DNA from: Chlorokybus atmophyticus
Lineage: Eukaryota; Streptophyta; Chlorokybophyceae; Chlorokybales; Chlorokybaceae
Length of the DNA: 64,000 nucleotides
Reading direction: 5' to 3'
NCBI GenBank assembly: GCA_009103225.1
Contig: RHPI01001559.1
Span: 209,744-273,743 of the forward strand
Shown here in pieces: positions 43,089 through 53,900 of the stretch (position 1 is its first letter; every line of letters starts with the position of its first letter). The position numbers and the translations under genes were made by a program. The notes under the pieces were generated by a model, which saw only the letters and a program-made list of their open reading frames with translations, ran no database searches and was not told where the DNA came from.

Positions 43089-44654
43089 ATGGACCTCATG
43101 GCTAGCAAGCTGCTTGAGGAGGTGTTCTCTCTTCTGGGTGGGCGCGAGCTGGCGCGGTGCGCCAACGTCTGTCGCGCCTGGCGGCGGGCGTCGCAGAAAG
43201 AGAAGCTCTGGGAAAGACTCTGCCTGCGCTACCCTGTAGCCGAGGAGGTGTGTGATCACTGGCTTGTTGGAAGAAGCGTTTAATCAACAAAGCAATGTGA
43301 TGAGTTTTAATCAGGCCAGGTGATTTGTCCTAGATGTCCGCTTGTCGTGTTTGTGCTTAAAAGTTGCAGTGTCCACAATGCGAGGTAGTGTTGCATGACA
43401 TATGCCACTTGGCTTTAGCAGCTTGAGCCGTAAGCCACTTAACTAAGGCAAGTAGCATGTAGGTCATGTGAAGCTGTTCTGCGCCATGACGTCCATGACA
43501 CATGTGCAGATGTTGATTGTATGCACGCTTATGACCGCATGTGCACACAGCTGCGCTGTGTGCCAGATCAACGGTCCCCACGCCAGTGCTCAGCGCACAA
43601 ACGCAACAATCAATGGTTGTTATTTTAGGATCCAAGAGGCTTCAAAGTTTGCTATTTGTGTATGTGCATACGCGTGTGCACGTCCATGCATGCGTACATG
43701 CGTGTGAGGATGTGTGCTAAGCATAGAGTGTGTGCACGCGCATGTGACCGCACAAATGGCTACCTCAACAACAGCACTATAATTGCAGTACTATGCCTTT
43801 AGTGTCCAACTTATAACTCTAACTCAACCAAACATATTGATCTGTGCACAGTCTAGTAGACTTTCCACAGAATGCCGAGCAACTGCCAGTGAGGAGCAGC
43901 GTATTTCCGGACGTCTTGTTGGCAACCTTGCTTGTCAACTAAACCAAATCAAAGTGTGCCTCTCTTAGGTGTATGACAAGATAGGTACTGGGTACCAGAG
44001 GTTGTATGCACAGTTTCATCACGCACGCTACCCGCTCATAGGCAACCGTAAACCTGAGTTAAAAGACTACCTGTTTACCATTACTGTGGTGGTGGATCAA
44101 GTTGTTTGCTGGGATGCCGCGGAACAGGACATTGTGGTGGTGGATCAAGTTGATTACTGCAACGCCGCAGAACAGGTAAGCCAGGAGAAGCACATTCTCA
44201 TGTTGGTCGCAGAAGTTGAACTAAAGAGATGGTCTGTCTGTTTTGCAGCTGCAGTCACTGGCCATGTCTTTTGGTGATGACTACGAAGAGTGCCGCCTGC
44301 TGTTGAAAGAGCCAAGAGACCTTGCTGACAACGTCGCTGTTGTGGTGCAAGCTGTACGGCGCAAAGACGGCATGTCTGTTTCATCATGATCCTGATACAG
44401 ATGTTGATCGTTGCAAAGTTGATGATTGGCATGACGAAGAGGTGGGCGACGGCGTAGTGATTGTCACTGCTAGCGGGCGCGGGTTGGAGTGGGGATCACA
44501 AGTTGTCCAATGCTCGGTGGAATCTCTTGTGCTGACTGGCGAAAGCGAGTTGGAAAACGAGCTCGTTTGCATTCATGATTGCTTTTCAGACGGAGACGAC
44601 TTCTTCCCACAGCAAGTCAACACTTTGTTGGCCAGCAATCTCATTACCTGGTAA
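43089..44654 (+). pseudogene. F7: F-box family gene with internal duplication in exon 2 and 8-bp deletion in exon 3
   Basis: Exon 1 (43089-43247) is intact (MDLMASKLLEEVFSLLGG, ARCANVCRAWRRASQ). Exon 2 (43969-44175) is 69 codons instead of about 54. VVVDQVVCWDAAEQ is followed by a second copy, VVVDQVDYCNAAEQ, so about 48 bp have been tandemly duplicated with frame and donor kept. Exon 3 (44249-44654) is open until 8 bp are missing after AAAGACGGC, just before ACLFHHDPD. This is the same missing unit as in F5. Beyond it the family frame continues to LASNLITW-TAA. If real, the deletion truncates the C-terminal domain. Confidence 0.8.
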
Positions 44655-46530
44655 TCACTATCTGTGCGTAGTATGGTCGTGACACAGCAACCTAGCTTAA
44701 CATGAAGTAAGGCGAGTCACCATTATACGTTGCAATTGGGTTATGCATACCAACACCGGCATAAATACTATAATCAATGCTGGTGTTGGCACATGCATGG
44801 CTGCAGGCAAAGGCTGCATGCCATGAAGCATAGGCTTTCATTTCCTATTGGATAACTTGCAGCAATCGAGTACGCCGTGGCTGTGCTGCACTGGCAGAGT
44901 CTCGACGTTGCCATGTGTGACGTGAGAAGTGACTGACATGCTGTGCACAGTTGTATGCCTTGTGTCTCATTTGGCAATACTACCACACTCTTGCTTGTAA
45001 GGTCAACCTTGTGACATATTGAGTACACCTCCCAAATGTGCTCGATGCACCAGGTAATACTGCGTCTGACCCATGCAGAACGCTTTGTACACGCTTGCCA
45101 GGTCAACTATGTTGACCGACCATGCGAGCTGAGCACAACAACCACCGCGTGCACATGTCTGTGCGCATGCATCATGTATACATGATGTGCATACGCATGG
45201 CGTGGGCAGGTAATCCTTTGCCTGCCTGGCCTTTTGCCTTGTCGCCTCCTTGCCCTTTTCCTCCCCCCCCCCTGCTCCCTCTGATCTATGGCTTCTTACT
45301 CTTGGTCTTTGTGTATGGCGCTCAACCCAGCGTTGCGTGCGCGCATGCATGTGCACGCGTGTGGGCCTGGGCACTGGGAAGCGAGTGTGTGCACGCGCAA
45401 GCACTTGTGAATACATGCATGCGTGCGTCTGTGTGTCTCTGGCTTGCATTGCACAGAAGCATGGCCGCGGTAGGCGGCGCCATCATGGCTATGATAGGCA
45501 CTGATGCCGTCTCAGTGGGGTTCCAGGCATGGACATGTGTCGAGGCGCAATTGCACAAGCTGCATGCATGGCTGACTTCATCTACCAGATGAATGGCCAG
45601 CACTCACGGTGCCTTTGGTTGGCTTGCTGGGCCCCATACCATAAGCTATGGTATCACCCCGTTAAGGATAGACTGAAGCACCCTTGCAAGACAGGTGAAA
45701 GTAGGAGTTAGCTCTATCTCACAGCAAACCTACAATCAATACGTCCTGTTGTTCGCGTCTGCATGCACCAACCGCTTGGCGCTCCAAAGGTTGGAACATG
45801 TTGCTTTTTAATGTGATAGTAGCACATGCAGCTTGTTTCACTGAGAACATGGCACAGCACCCACTCACGTGAAAGTTGCCTTGTATAGCAGACTTACGCA
45901 TACAAATGCAGTGACTTGAAGTGCATTCCTTGCTCTGCCATCAAGACGTACGCGTTATGGCAGCAGCAATCAGCTCCAGCCTCCAACCGGATGCTTGTGG
46001 GTAAGCATGTGCTCCTCTCTCGTATAGCAGCTCTTGGGCAGTCTGTCAACAAGATGTCATCTCTAAGACGGTCACACAGGGCATGACCAACCACGTTGCA
46101 TCGTTATTGTTCGACAAAGAACGCAGCTAATTCAACGCAGGGGGCTATTGCGTGCCTCAGCGTAGCCACAAGGCCAAGACTACCTGCATACACGCAATGC
46201 AATCTCGTTCGGGCAATTTGTTCCCTTTTATCTTGGAAGCAACCAATGGACTGCAACGGATCATCCGAACGACACGAGTCATGTCGTTGAGTGTGCCTCA
46301 GTGAGTGCCGTAGTACATGTGCTTTTGCCAGCTGCTTACCACAACCACTAATTATCTAAGTAGCAGCCTGCATGCCCTGCCACTTCGACATACGCATGTA
46401 TATGATTGTTTTCCGCATTGTTTACACACGTATGCACACAGGTACAGTGCAGAGGCACCGCAGCTGATTGAAGAACTAGGCTTGCTGCAATGCTCATCTA
46501 TTGCAAGACTCGTCCCACAACGCCACTCAC
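44655..46530. other. Intergenic between F7 and F8
   Basis: No gene is recognised. It includes a C-rich tract (45259-45275), TGCATGC-rich DNA, and segments duplicated from the F6-F7 spacer. Minus-strand open frames over 45003-45449 are low-complexity Arg/His/Thr-rich and look spurious. Confidence 0.5.
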
Positions 46531-46798
46531 ACTTCGCACAAAACCATCGCGCTTGCGCCCTCCTCCAGCAACTCTCCAACTCTTGACGCAGTCCAAACAG
46601 CAGTGCTGTGATCACATCAGCCTCTGCTAGTTGCTGTGTCACATAAGTACATGCATACGACCTCACGCAAGCTGTCAGTAGCCAGGCAGCATTTTGCCGC
46701 CAAACTTACATAGCGCTGCCATGAACTGTGGAATACTTTATGGGCATTGCACAATTGGATGCTTATGCAGTGTTATCATTGTCACAGGCGGCGGCGGC
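46531..46798 (+). promoter_or_regulatory. Upstream region of F8, class B
   Basis: It shares CATCGCGCTTGCGCCCTCCT, CCAACTCTTGACGCAGT and ATCACATCAGCCTCTGCTA with the F1 and F6 leaders and ends in GGCGGCGGC before the ATG. Function is inferred from conservation and position. Confidence 0.45.
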
Positions 46799-48245
46799 AT
46801 GGATCTCCTGGCCAGGGAGCTGCCGGTCGGGGAGGTGTACTTCCGGCTGGGCGGGCGCGAGCTTGCTCGTTGCGCTTGCGTCTGCCGCGCCTGGCGGCAT
46901 GCTGCTCAGCAGGAGAAGCTCTGGGAAAGACTCTGCCAGGAGCAATATCCTGTAAAGGAGGTGTGTCAGCAGAGTGTTGGAGACTGCGTGTCATTACCAA
47001 CTTGCCAGTGCACTGCGTTGGCACAAGCGTCAGTCATCAGAGTTTGACAATTCAACAATTTTGGCCTGGTCAGTCGGCTTGACGTTCTTCTGCTTCACCG
47101 TCGGAGTATCTACAGTGTGGGTTGGCAAAGCAGCATGACCCACATGCTGCTTTGCTTGCTGAATGAAGCATGCAGGTCATGTTAGCGGTCTTAGCCAAAG
47201 CATCTTGTGCAAACTCATGCGGACAGTTTTGGCTTAGCATGCTTGTTAACGTTCACACAACTGTGGTGGTATGCATGCGTGCCTGCGCGTGCGCCAAGTT
47301 AACCTTTCCCACACAACCGCAACCTAACAGCCAACACTCATTCCAGGGTTGATGAAGGTTACCTCTACTCTACGTGTGCGCGCTTGTGCGCATGCATGCG
47401 TGCTGGTGCCTGCATGCATGCGCATGTGTGCATGAGTACAAGCGAGAATGTGTGTGCGCGACTGTTGTCTAGCAACTCAACATGTTGCAAATGTCGACTT
47501 CTGTTTATACCTGAACTTGACCAGCAGAGTGTGCCTCTCAGGTGCATGAGACGATAGGCACTGCATACCAGCGGTTGTATGCACAAGGTGAAAAAGCACG
47601 CCTGGCACCCATGGGCTTCCACGAGCCTGCGTCAGAGGACGATGCATATATGTACACCATCACTGTGGTGTTGGGCACAGCCTACGGGACCACCGCAGAC
47701 GAGGTAAGGCAAGAGAAGACAATCAATCTCTCTGGTTGCAATTCGTGTCAAACTGAACACGTGTTGTGTCTTCTGTTTAACAGCTACATAACCTGGACTG
47801 GGTGTGTTTTGAAGAGTGCCGCCTGCCGCTGAAGAAGCCAAGCGACCTCGCTGATCATGTTCGTGTGCTGGTTCAAGTTGTGCGGCGAAGAGATGGCAAG
47901 ATGGCATGCTTGTTGGGTACCAATGCCAATGATGGTTGGCGCAAGACTGTATATGGTGTTGAAACCGTGAGACAGGACGAGGGCAAACTGCTGGTCACTG
48001 CCACAGGGCCTCGTGTGGAGTTTGGGGTGACATTGATTTCCTGTGTGGCGGACTTTATTCTGTTGTCTGCTGAAGGCGACTCGGACAACCAGCTCAAACG
48101 GGTTTGCGTTCGTGTTTCGGTTATTAACGAATGGTATGATTTTGACTCAGAACAACTCAGCCTGTTATTGTCCAGCAAACCCAACACCTGGAATCGGCTA
48201 CCAAAAACGAGTAGTTTGGTCGTATTACATGCTTGCATAGTGTAG
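46799..48245 (+). CDS. F8: intact F-box family gene (about 261 aa)
   Basis: Exons 46799-46960, 47542-47703 and 47784-48245 join in phase 0 (AAG-GAG|GTGTGT, CTCAG|GTGCAT; GAC-GAG|GTAAGG, CAG|CTACAT) with no internal stop. Residues 1-54 are the F-box (MDLLARELPVGEVYFRLGG, then ELARCACVCRAWRHAAQ). F-box proteins usually bind Skp1 in an SCF ubiquitin ligase and use the C-terminal part to hold the substrate. The rest is the unrecognised family domain, including YQRLYAQ, YMYTITVVL, CRLPLKKPSDLADHV and VRRRDGKMACLLGTNA. The usual ITWC-TGA end is lost. Here NTWNRLPKTSSLVV continues and stops at TAG, adding about 17 residues. F5 is its decayed sister. One of two clearly intact copies. Confidence 0.85.
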
Positions 48246-48935
48246 CGACCTAGCAAGCTGTAGCTTGTTACCTTTCGCAACGTCAACAAGGTGAGTCACG
48301 ATGTAACCTTTTCTTTGTAAGACGGATGATGAGATTTGCACGTGTGATTGGGTTATGCATGTGAACCATTGGATGTATTCCATAGAGCCCACGCTTTGCT
48401 ACTGATCATGACCGATGTTGGCAAGATTGCAGCCGTGAACACTGTGGCTGCAAGGCGATCAGGAAGAGTTGACGTTGCATTGTGTCGCGTACAATGTGCT
48501 TCATGACCACGACACAACTGTGGCAGGTGGTATGGCCATGGATGGCAACGCTAGTCACTGCCACCACTGCAAACCAAATTGAAGAGGACAACTCGCTTGG
48601 CTTTGTCAAACATATGTTGCCGACTGTGAAGTACACAAGCTCTGACACACTATGTGCAGCACACTGGAGGCGGTTGCTTGCTTACCTACCTCAGCACCAG
48701 AGTTACTTTGGGTGAGCTGGCAGCCGTCCAACATGTTCTTGTACTCAGCAGCAAACCAACCTACGTCTCGCTGCACAAATGCCCCAAATGCGTAAGGCAG
48801 TTAGTAGTGAAGTTGCTCGGCTCGAGCCGCTCAAGCAATGTTACTAACATTGATGTGTGGCACATAAGACAGCTAAACTGCTCAATGCTTTGCTATGCAA
48901 GTGGACTGTCGTGATGCTATCAACACAATACCTGC
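48246..48935. other. Intergenic between F8 and F9 (tail to tail)
   Basis: No gene is recognised. Parts resemble the F4-F5 spacer in reverse orientation (GCTGCCATACCAC.../GTGGTATGGCCATGGATGG; CAGCAAACCAACCTACGTCTCGC). Confidence 0.45.
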
Positions 48936-50454
48936 TCAGTACCATACAATGTCCTCGCTAGTCGAGAAGAGCCGATCGAGCTCCTGCGGAGGCAATTCAT
49001 CGTAGCTTCTGTCACCTGCAACGGCCACATCCACTCGATACAACTCGCGCTGGCACTCGTTGTTACCCGACAATAGATAGAAAGCAGCAAAGCAGTACGC
49101 CGAGCTTCTTCCAAATGGTACATGCGGCTCATTGACAATAGCTATGATGATGTCCTGGTTGAGCCGTATGCCGTGGCCCAACCACACACACTCGCGGCCA
49201 ACAGCGTCACGCATGCGCGTGTCCAATAGACACGCCATCGTGCCGTCCTGCTTGCGTAAGACTTGAACCAACACTTCTGCGTGGTCGCCGAGCTTGCGTG
49301 GGGTCTCCAGCCATATGTTGCAACCCTTTAACTCTATGTTCAGCATGCCAAGCTGCCAAGCACAAAATAACACCTGTTTAAGTCGTAGCATGTGTCCAAC
49401 TCATAGAGTTTTCAACGATTAGAGTCTTCAACAATGCTCACATGTTCGGTTGTGGCCCAATACACAGCTTCACCCAACCAAAAATGAAATATACACAAGT
49501 ATTAGGGTCGATCCATCTCTTGGCCGTTTGGTGCAGGTGGCAGCCGCGTGTGCTCGAGTTGCGTGAACAAACGCCGGTATAATGTACCCATCCTGTCATG
49601 CACCTGGAGTACCAATACAAGTTGCATTTACACGTCATGTTCAACTCTACAATATCAGGCAACTCTACAACTCTACAACTCTACAACTCTACAATATTAG
49701 GCAAATGCTTATCAACGTTCTACTGCGCCGGGAAGCGTGTGGGTATGCTCTATGTGTACTGCTTGCTGCAGATGCGGCCTACGCACATCTGACTCACCAA
49801 GTTCTGAGTGTTGGTGGGCTGTCGACAAGCATATGTTGGCATGTCAGCCTATACAACCTGTCGCAGTGATGTAACCAGGGTTGGCCCTGTTTGGAGAACT
49901 GTGAACCGCACTCAGGCAACCAACGACATAGACAAGGCATATACACCTGGCCCAGTAGTATGTTGTCTGCGAGTGTGCATGCATGGCTTCTTCCACCTGT
50001 TGTCACAACACAGAAAGCAGGAGCACAATCAGCCTGCCAACGCTTGGCTAGATTGGACGACCAAAGCGATTGGAGCAAGTCTTGTCACAGGTACACCGAT
50101 GCAGATGACAACGGGACCATTTACTAGCACACACGCTGCGCCCAGCAGGTCTTTATGTTGTACAGCCTGTCTACTCTTAAGAGGTTAAGAGTAGTGTTGT
50201 AACGCTTGTAAGTCATGCACGTGGTTTACCCGAGAGTGCGCTACCGTGATGCATGACGAGAGGCGACATTACGTAAGTTACAATCGCCCTACCTGGGCAG
50301 CTGCAGGGTAGCGGTCAAAGCATCGACTTCTTCAGAGCCCATCTGCCTGCGCAGCTCGCCGCCAGGCGCGGCAGACGCATGCGCAGCTTGCAAGATCTCG
50401 CCCGCTGAGCCCTGCAAACACCTCCTCCAACAACTCGCTGGCTACGAGATCCAT
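48936..50454 (-). pseudogene. F9: F-box family gene, DIVWY subtype, stops in exons 1 and 2
   Basis: Exon 1 (50454-50293) encodes MDLVASELLEEVFAGLSG and ACVCRAWRRAAQADGL, but TGA replaces the TGG (Trp) that F4 has next. Exon 2 (49603-49442) reads VHDRMGTLYRRLFTQ and FHFWLGEAVYWATTEH with a TAA after DRP. Its donor context is CAT|GTGAGC. Exon 3 (49352-48936) is fully open for 138 codons (LGMLNIELKGCNIWLETP, then LLDTRMRDAVGREC) and ends SEDIVWY-TGA. An open exon 3 beside damaged exons 1-2 suggests recent loss of function. Confidence 0.8.
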
Positions 50455-51407
50455 GGCAACAGCAGCGTCGATGCCGCTGCCGGTGTACTAATAAAAACAG
50501 CCCGCCGAAGCTGAGTGCCAAGTATTATTGCTCAGTAACTTCCCAGTAACACTCAGCAACAATGGCATTTGCACTTGTTATGTTACCAACATTGTGGCCA
50601 TTGCACATGTGGTTAGGTGCGCCTTGTTGCTTGCTGCTTACCTATCGCATGTGGACAGTCTTGCTGTCACAGTTACATTGACGGTCACTGTAACGCTGCC
50701 ACGCCCGCTCCTTAGCAGACGATTATCAGCACCTGCAACGCACAGCAAGGCACATCCACTACTTCAAGCTAAAGTGGCTTTTAAGGAGACACGACATAGG
50801 TAGTCAGCCGTCAAAACTTGCATGTCCGCTGCCGCAGGCTGTGACTCGCATGCTGAGTGAGTGCTTTACAACAGGGGAGTTCAGCGCAGACTATATACGT
50901 GCAGGCAACCATCTTTGCGGCAACACTGTACCCTAGCAACACTCTACCCTTTCTGTGTTCCTTATATGCTTATGCAAGCTTGCGCAAGCACTGAGCTGAG
51001 CTGTGGATTGATGTTGCTGAATGAGGACTGCAAGATGGCATTGTGGTTTTCTGTTGTGCAAAAAGCCAAGAGGGTACTTTGCCAAAGTAGCATTGCCGCT
51101 GCTGACTATTGTGCGCTGATCATACGGACAAAATGCATCTTACTTGGGGAGTGCGTAAAGCGGTTTATGAGCATCCATTGCTGCGTCAGATAGTGGCTGC
51201 AGTCACGGTGCTGATTGTGCTTATGCAGCTGGCAAAGCAGCTGCATGCACTATGCACTGTGCTCGCTTGGACCGAGACGCAGGCACGCACAGCCAGCGGC
51301 AGTGCTGTCAAAAAGCTGGCTGCCATGCTGCAGTGCCACACCATGCTGGCCTTCCGGTAGTAGCTGTACCTAGATTGTGCTTGCGCGCCTTGCATGCCAT
51401 CCAGTGG
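50455..51407. other. Intergenic between F9 and F10 (head to head)
   Basis: No gene is recognised. The first part is the presumed 5' region of F9. The remainder carries short TG-rich frames without recognisable domains. Confidence 0.45.
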
Positions 51408-51641
51408 ACCTCAGCTCCTGGAGCATTCCCAGCAGCGACACCGCCCTTGATGCACATGCACTGCATGTCGCCGCCGCTGGCGTGCGGCTAAACCAAGCGC
51501 TGTACGGCAGGCGCAGGCTGAAGCTGGCCAATTGGTGATTACTCTTACCAGCTGAGCTTAAAGCTTATGACGTGTCTGCATGCATGCATGTGCATGCTTC
51601 TGCTGCTGCTGTGGCTGCCAGGCCGCGGCGGCGACGGTGGC
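51408..51641 (+). promoter_or_regulatory. Upstream region of F10, class A
   Basis: GGACCTCAGCTCCTGGAGC, GCACATGCACTGCATG, GCCGCCGCTGGCGTGCGGCT, AACCAAGCGCTG and CTTACCAGCTGAGCTTA align with the F7 leader, followed by GGC-rich DNA at the ATG. Confidence 0.45.
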
Positions 51642-53144
51642 ATGGATGATCTCCTAGCCAGCGAGCTGCTGGTTGAGAGAGTGTTGTCGCAGCTGGGCGG
51701 GCGTGAGTTGGCGTGTTGTGTCTGCAGCTGCCGCGCTTGGCGTCAGGCGGCGCAGCTGGAGGCGCTCTGGAGGAGGCTCTGCCTGGAGCAGTACCCCGTG
51801 ACCGAGGAGATGAGTGATGATCAACTTGGTTGGCAGAAGCGTTCAGTCATCAAAGCAAAGGTAGTGAGAATGAAAGGCCAAGTTCGTCGTCGTGGGCGTT
51901 CGCAATGCTGTTCCTTGAGGTCAGAGTGTGAGCGTCTGTTGGTGACAATGGCATGTTGTAGTATGACTACATGCTACTTAGCTCGAGTAGCACTGCCGAA
52001 GCTTGGCATGCACTGGCAGGACTTTGAAGCCGTCCTGCGACATACCATCACACGTGCAGACTGGCATTGTGTATATGCATGCTTGTGTATGTGCATGTGC
52101 ACACAGCTGCGCTTGTGTGCCTGCGTGTGCTGCCAGATTCACCGTTCCCACGCAAGTGATCCAAACAACCGCAACACCCAAATCTTCAATTCTGAAATGA
52201 AGGCTTGGCTCTATCTGCACGTATATGCGCAAACGTGCACAGAGAGCCATGCAAGCTTGATTTCGTGCGACGATGTGTACTATGCACATAGTATGTGCGT
52301 ATTGGCTCCCACCTCAATAGCAACAGCACTTGCAGCACGGTGCCTTCAGCCTCCAGTTGTCCAACCCAAGAACTTCGACAAGCACTTTACAGCAACTTAA
52401 GCAGCGTCTTATTCTAAAACTTGATATCAACAACCTCGTTACACCAAATTGACCAGCTCAGAGTGTGCCTCTCTCAGGTTCATGGCATGATGGGCACTGG
52501 ATACCAGCGTTTATATTCTCAGATTCAGAATGCGCGCCTGGCGCCCATAGGCAACAATAATGAACCTGAGTTGGAGGACTACCTGTTCACCATCACGGTG
52601 GTGTTTTTTGAAACAGCTGTTCATTGGGCTACAGTAGAATAGGTATGCTGCCTGTTTTATGCTTTTGGAGTGAGACGATTGTCTCGTGTTGATTGCAAGA
52701 CGTGTCCGACTGAACAGGTATGGTTGGTTGTGTGTCTTCTGTTAGACGACCGGGTCCTGTCCTTTGAAGAGTGCCTCCTGCCACAAAATGAGCCGGTTGA
52801 CATTGCTGACCACGTAGATGTGCTGGTGCAAGTTGTGCAGCGCACAGACAGCAAGGAGGCATGCTGATTTGACGGTCACCGGCTCGTTGAATGGGATGAA
52901 GATGAGATGGAGGATGGCGAATTTGTGGTCACTGCTCACGGATCCAACTGCGACTTTGGATCAGCTGCCATCCACTGCGCGGTGGACTTCCATATAGACT
53001 CTGGCAAGAGCGAGTCGGATAAACAGCTTCGTCGGGTGAAGCTTCACTTGTGCGCCAATCAAGTCACTGATGAAGCAACATTTCAATTTCTCCCCAGAGC
53101 AAGTCGACAACTTGATGGCCAGCAATCTCGTCACCTGGTGTTGA
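51642..53144 (+). pseudogene. F10: F-box family gene with lost splice donor and several stops
   Basis: Exon 1 (51642-51809) encodes MDDLLASELLVERVLSQLGG, CSCRAWRQAAQ and YPVTEE. The donor that is GAG|GTGTGT elsewhere reads GAG|ATGAGT here, so GT is lost. Exon 2 (52478-52642) is open up to its last codon, where CAG|GTAAGC has become TAG|GTATGC. Exon 3 (52746-53144) starts at a TAG acceptor. It has TGA after EAC, where others continue with L or C, and a one-base shift near ATTTCAATTTCTCC, after which the family end NLVTWC-TGA is in another frame. With four separate lesions this copy is a clear pseudogene. Confidence 0.85.
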
Positions 53145-53900
53145 CTATCGCCTACTAGATGAGGGATAGTCTGGTCATGACACCAACATGCTATCTTGTG
53201 CTACAGTACGTAAGTTTACGTGACACATCTACAGGACTCACCCTATAACGTGACAAAGTATACAGCTCGCTGCAATTTGATGTAATGAATGATTGGTGCT
53301 GACTGGTTGGCACACCCATGGAATGCAAACGACGGCTGCTTGTAAAACAAGCCTAGGCTTTTCATTTGCAACCGAGTCATGCATCACTTGCAGCGGTTGT
53401 GTGCACCGCGGTTGTGATCTTTTGGCACAGCCTGTGAGAGTCAACGTCACAACGTGTTGTACAGGCTAATTAGAAGTGGTGTCGTGCGTCCGTCACCAAG
53501 TATTACTGTACAGTTGCACGCATGTTAGATCAACAACCAAGACAACCCGCCATGCGATGACCGACTTGAAGCACAACAGCCATTGCATGCGCGCGTGCAT
53601 GTGCGTGAATGCATCGGCACGCATATGCTCGTGTGCGCTTAAGTAGGTGCACACGTGCATGTACAAACTTGTGCGTATAGAGCAACTCAAATGTCTGTGC
53701 TTGGAGACGGACTCTTGCTTTACATTCCCGTGCAATGCCGCCACACAGAGACCGTGTAACGGCAATTCTAGAACACAATAGGCACTTCTGTAGGTCTTCA
53801 TGCGCTGGTATGTAAATCATGTGTTGCTTCCAGCTCAAAAGCATGCTACAGTGACAGCTACAAGGTTCGAGCAGTGCTACTTGTTGGGTTTAGTAGCACT
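53145..53900. other. 3' flank of F10
   Basis: No gene is recognised. Base composition and motifs resemble the 3' flanks of F6 and F7. Confidence 0.45.

Noticed and set aside
45003-45449. 148-codon minus-strand frame with Arg/Lys-rich sequence
   Set aside because: Low-complexity composition, no motif, and overlap with spacer DNA duplicated from between F6 and F7.
49640-49700. Short CTACAACT/ACAATAT tandem repeats as a CRISPR-like array
   Set aside because: Units are 8-10 bases, contiguous, without spacers, and the DNA is eukaryotic. It is a simple tandem repeat.
382-52642. In-frame TAA/TAG where Gln is expected (F1 exon 2, F10 exon 2 end, Gag, methyltransferase), suggesting a code with TAA/TAG = Gln
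   Set aside because: The long intact frames (pogo and hAT transposases, bZIP, WD40, F8, F11) use only CAA/CAG for many Gln codons and never TAA/TAG inside. The odd stops lie in copies with other lesions, and others replace Leu or Trp (F2, F4, F9). Decay explains them better.
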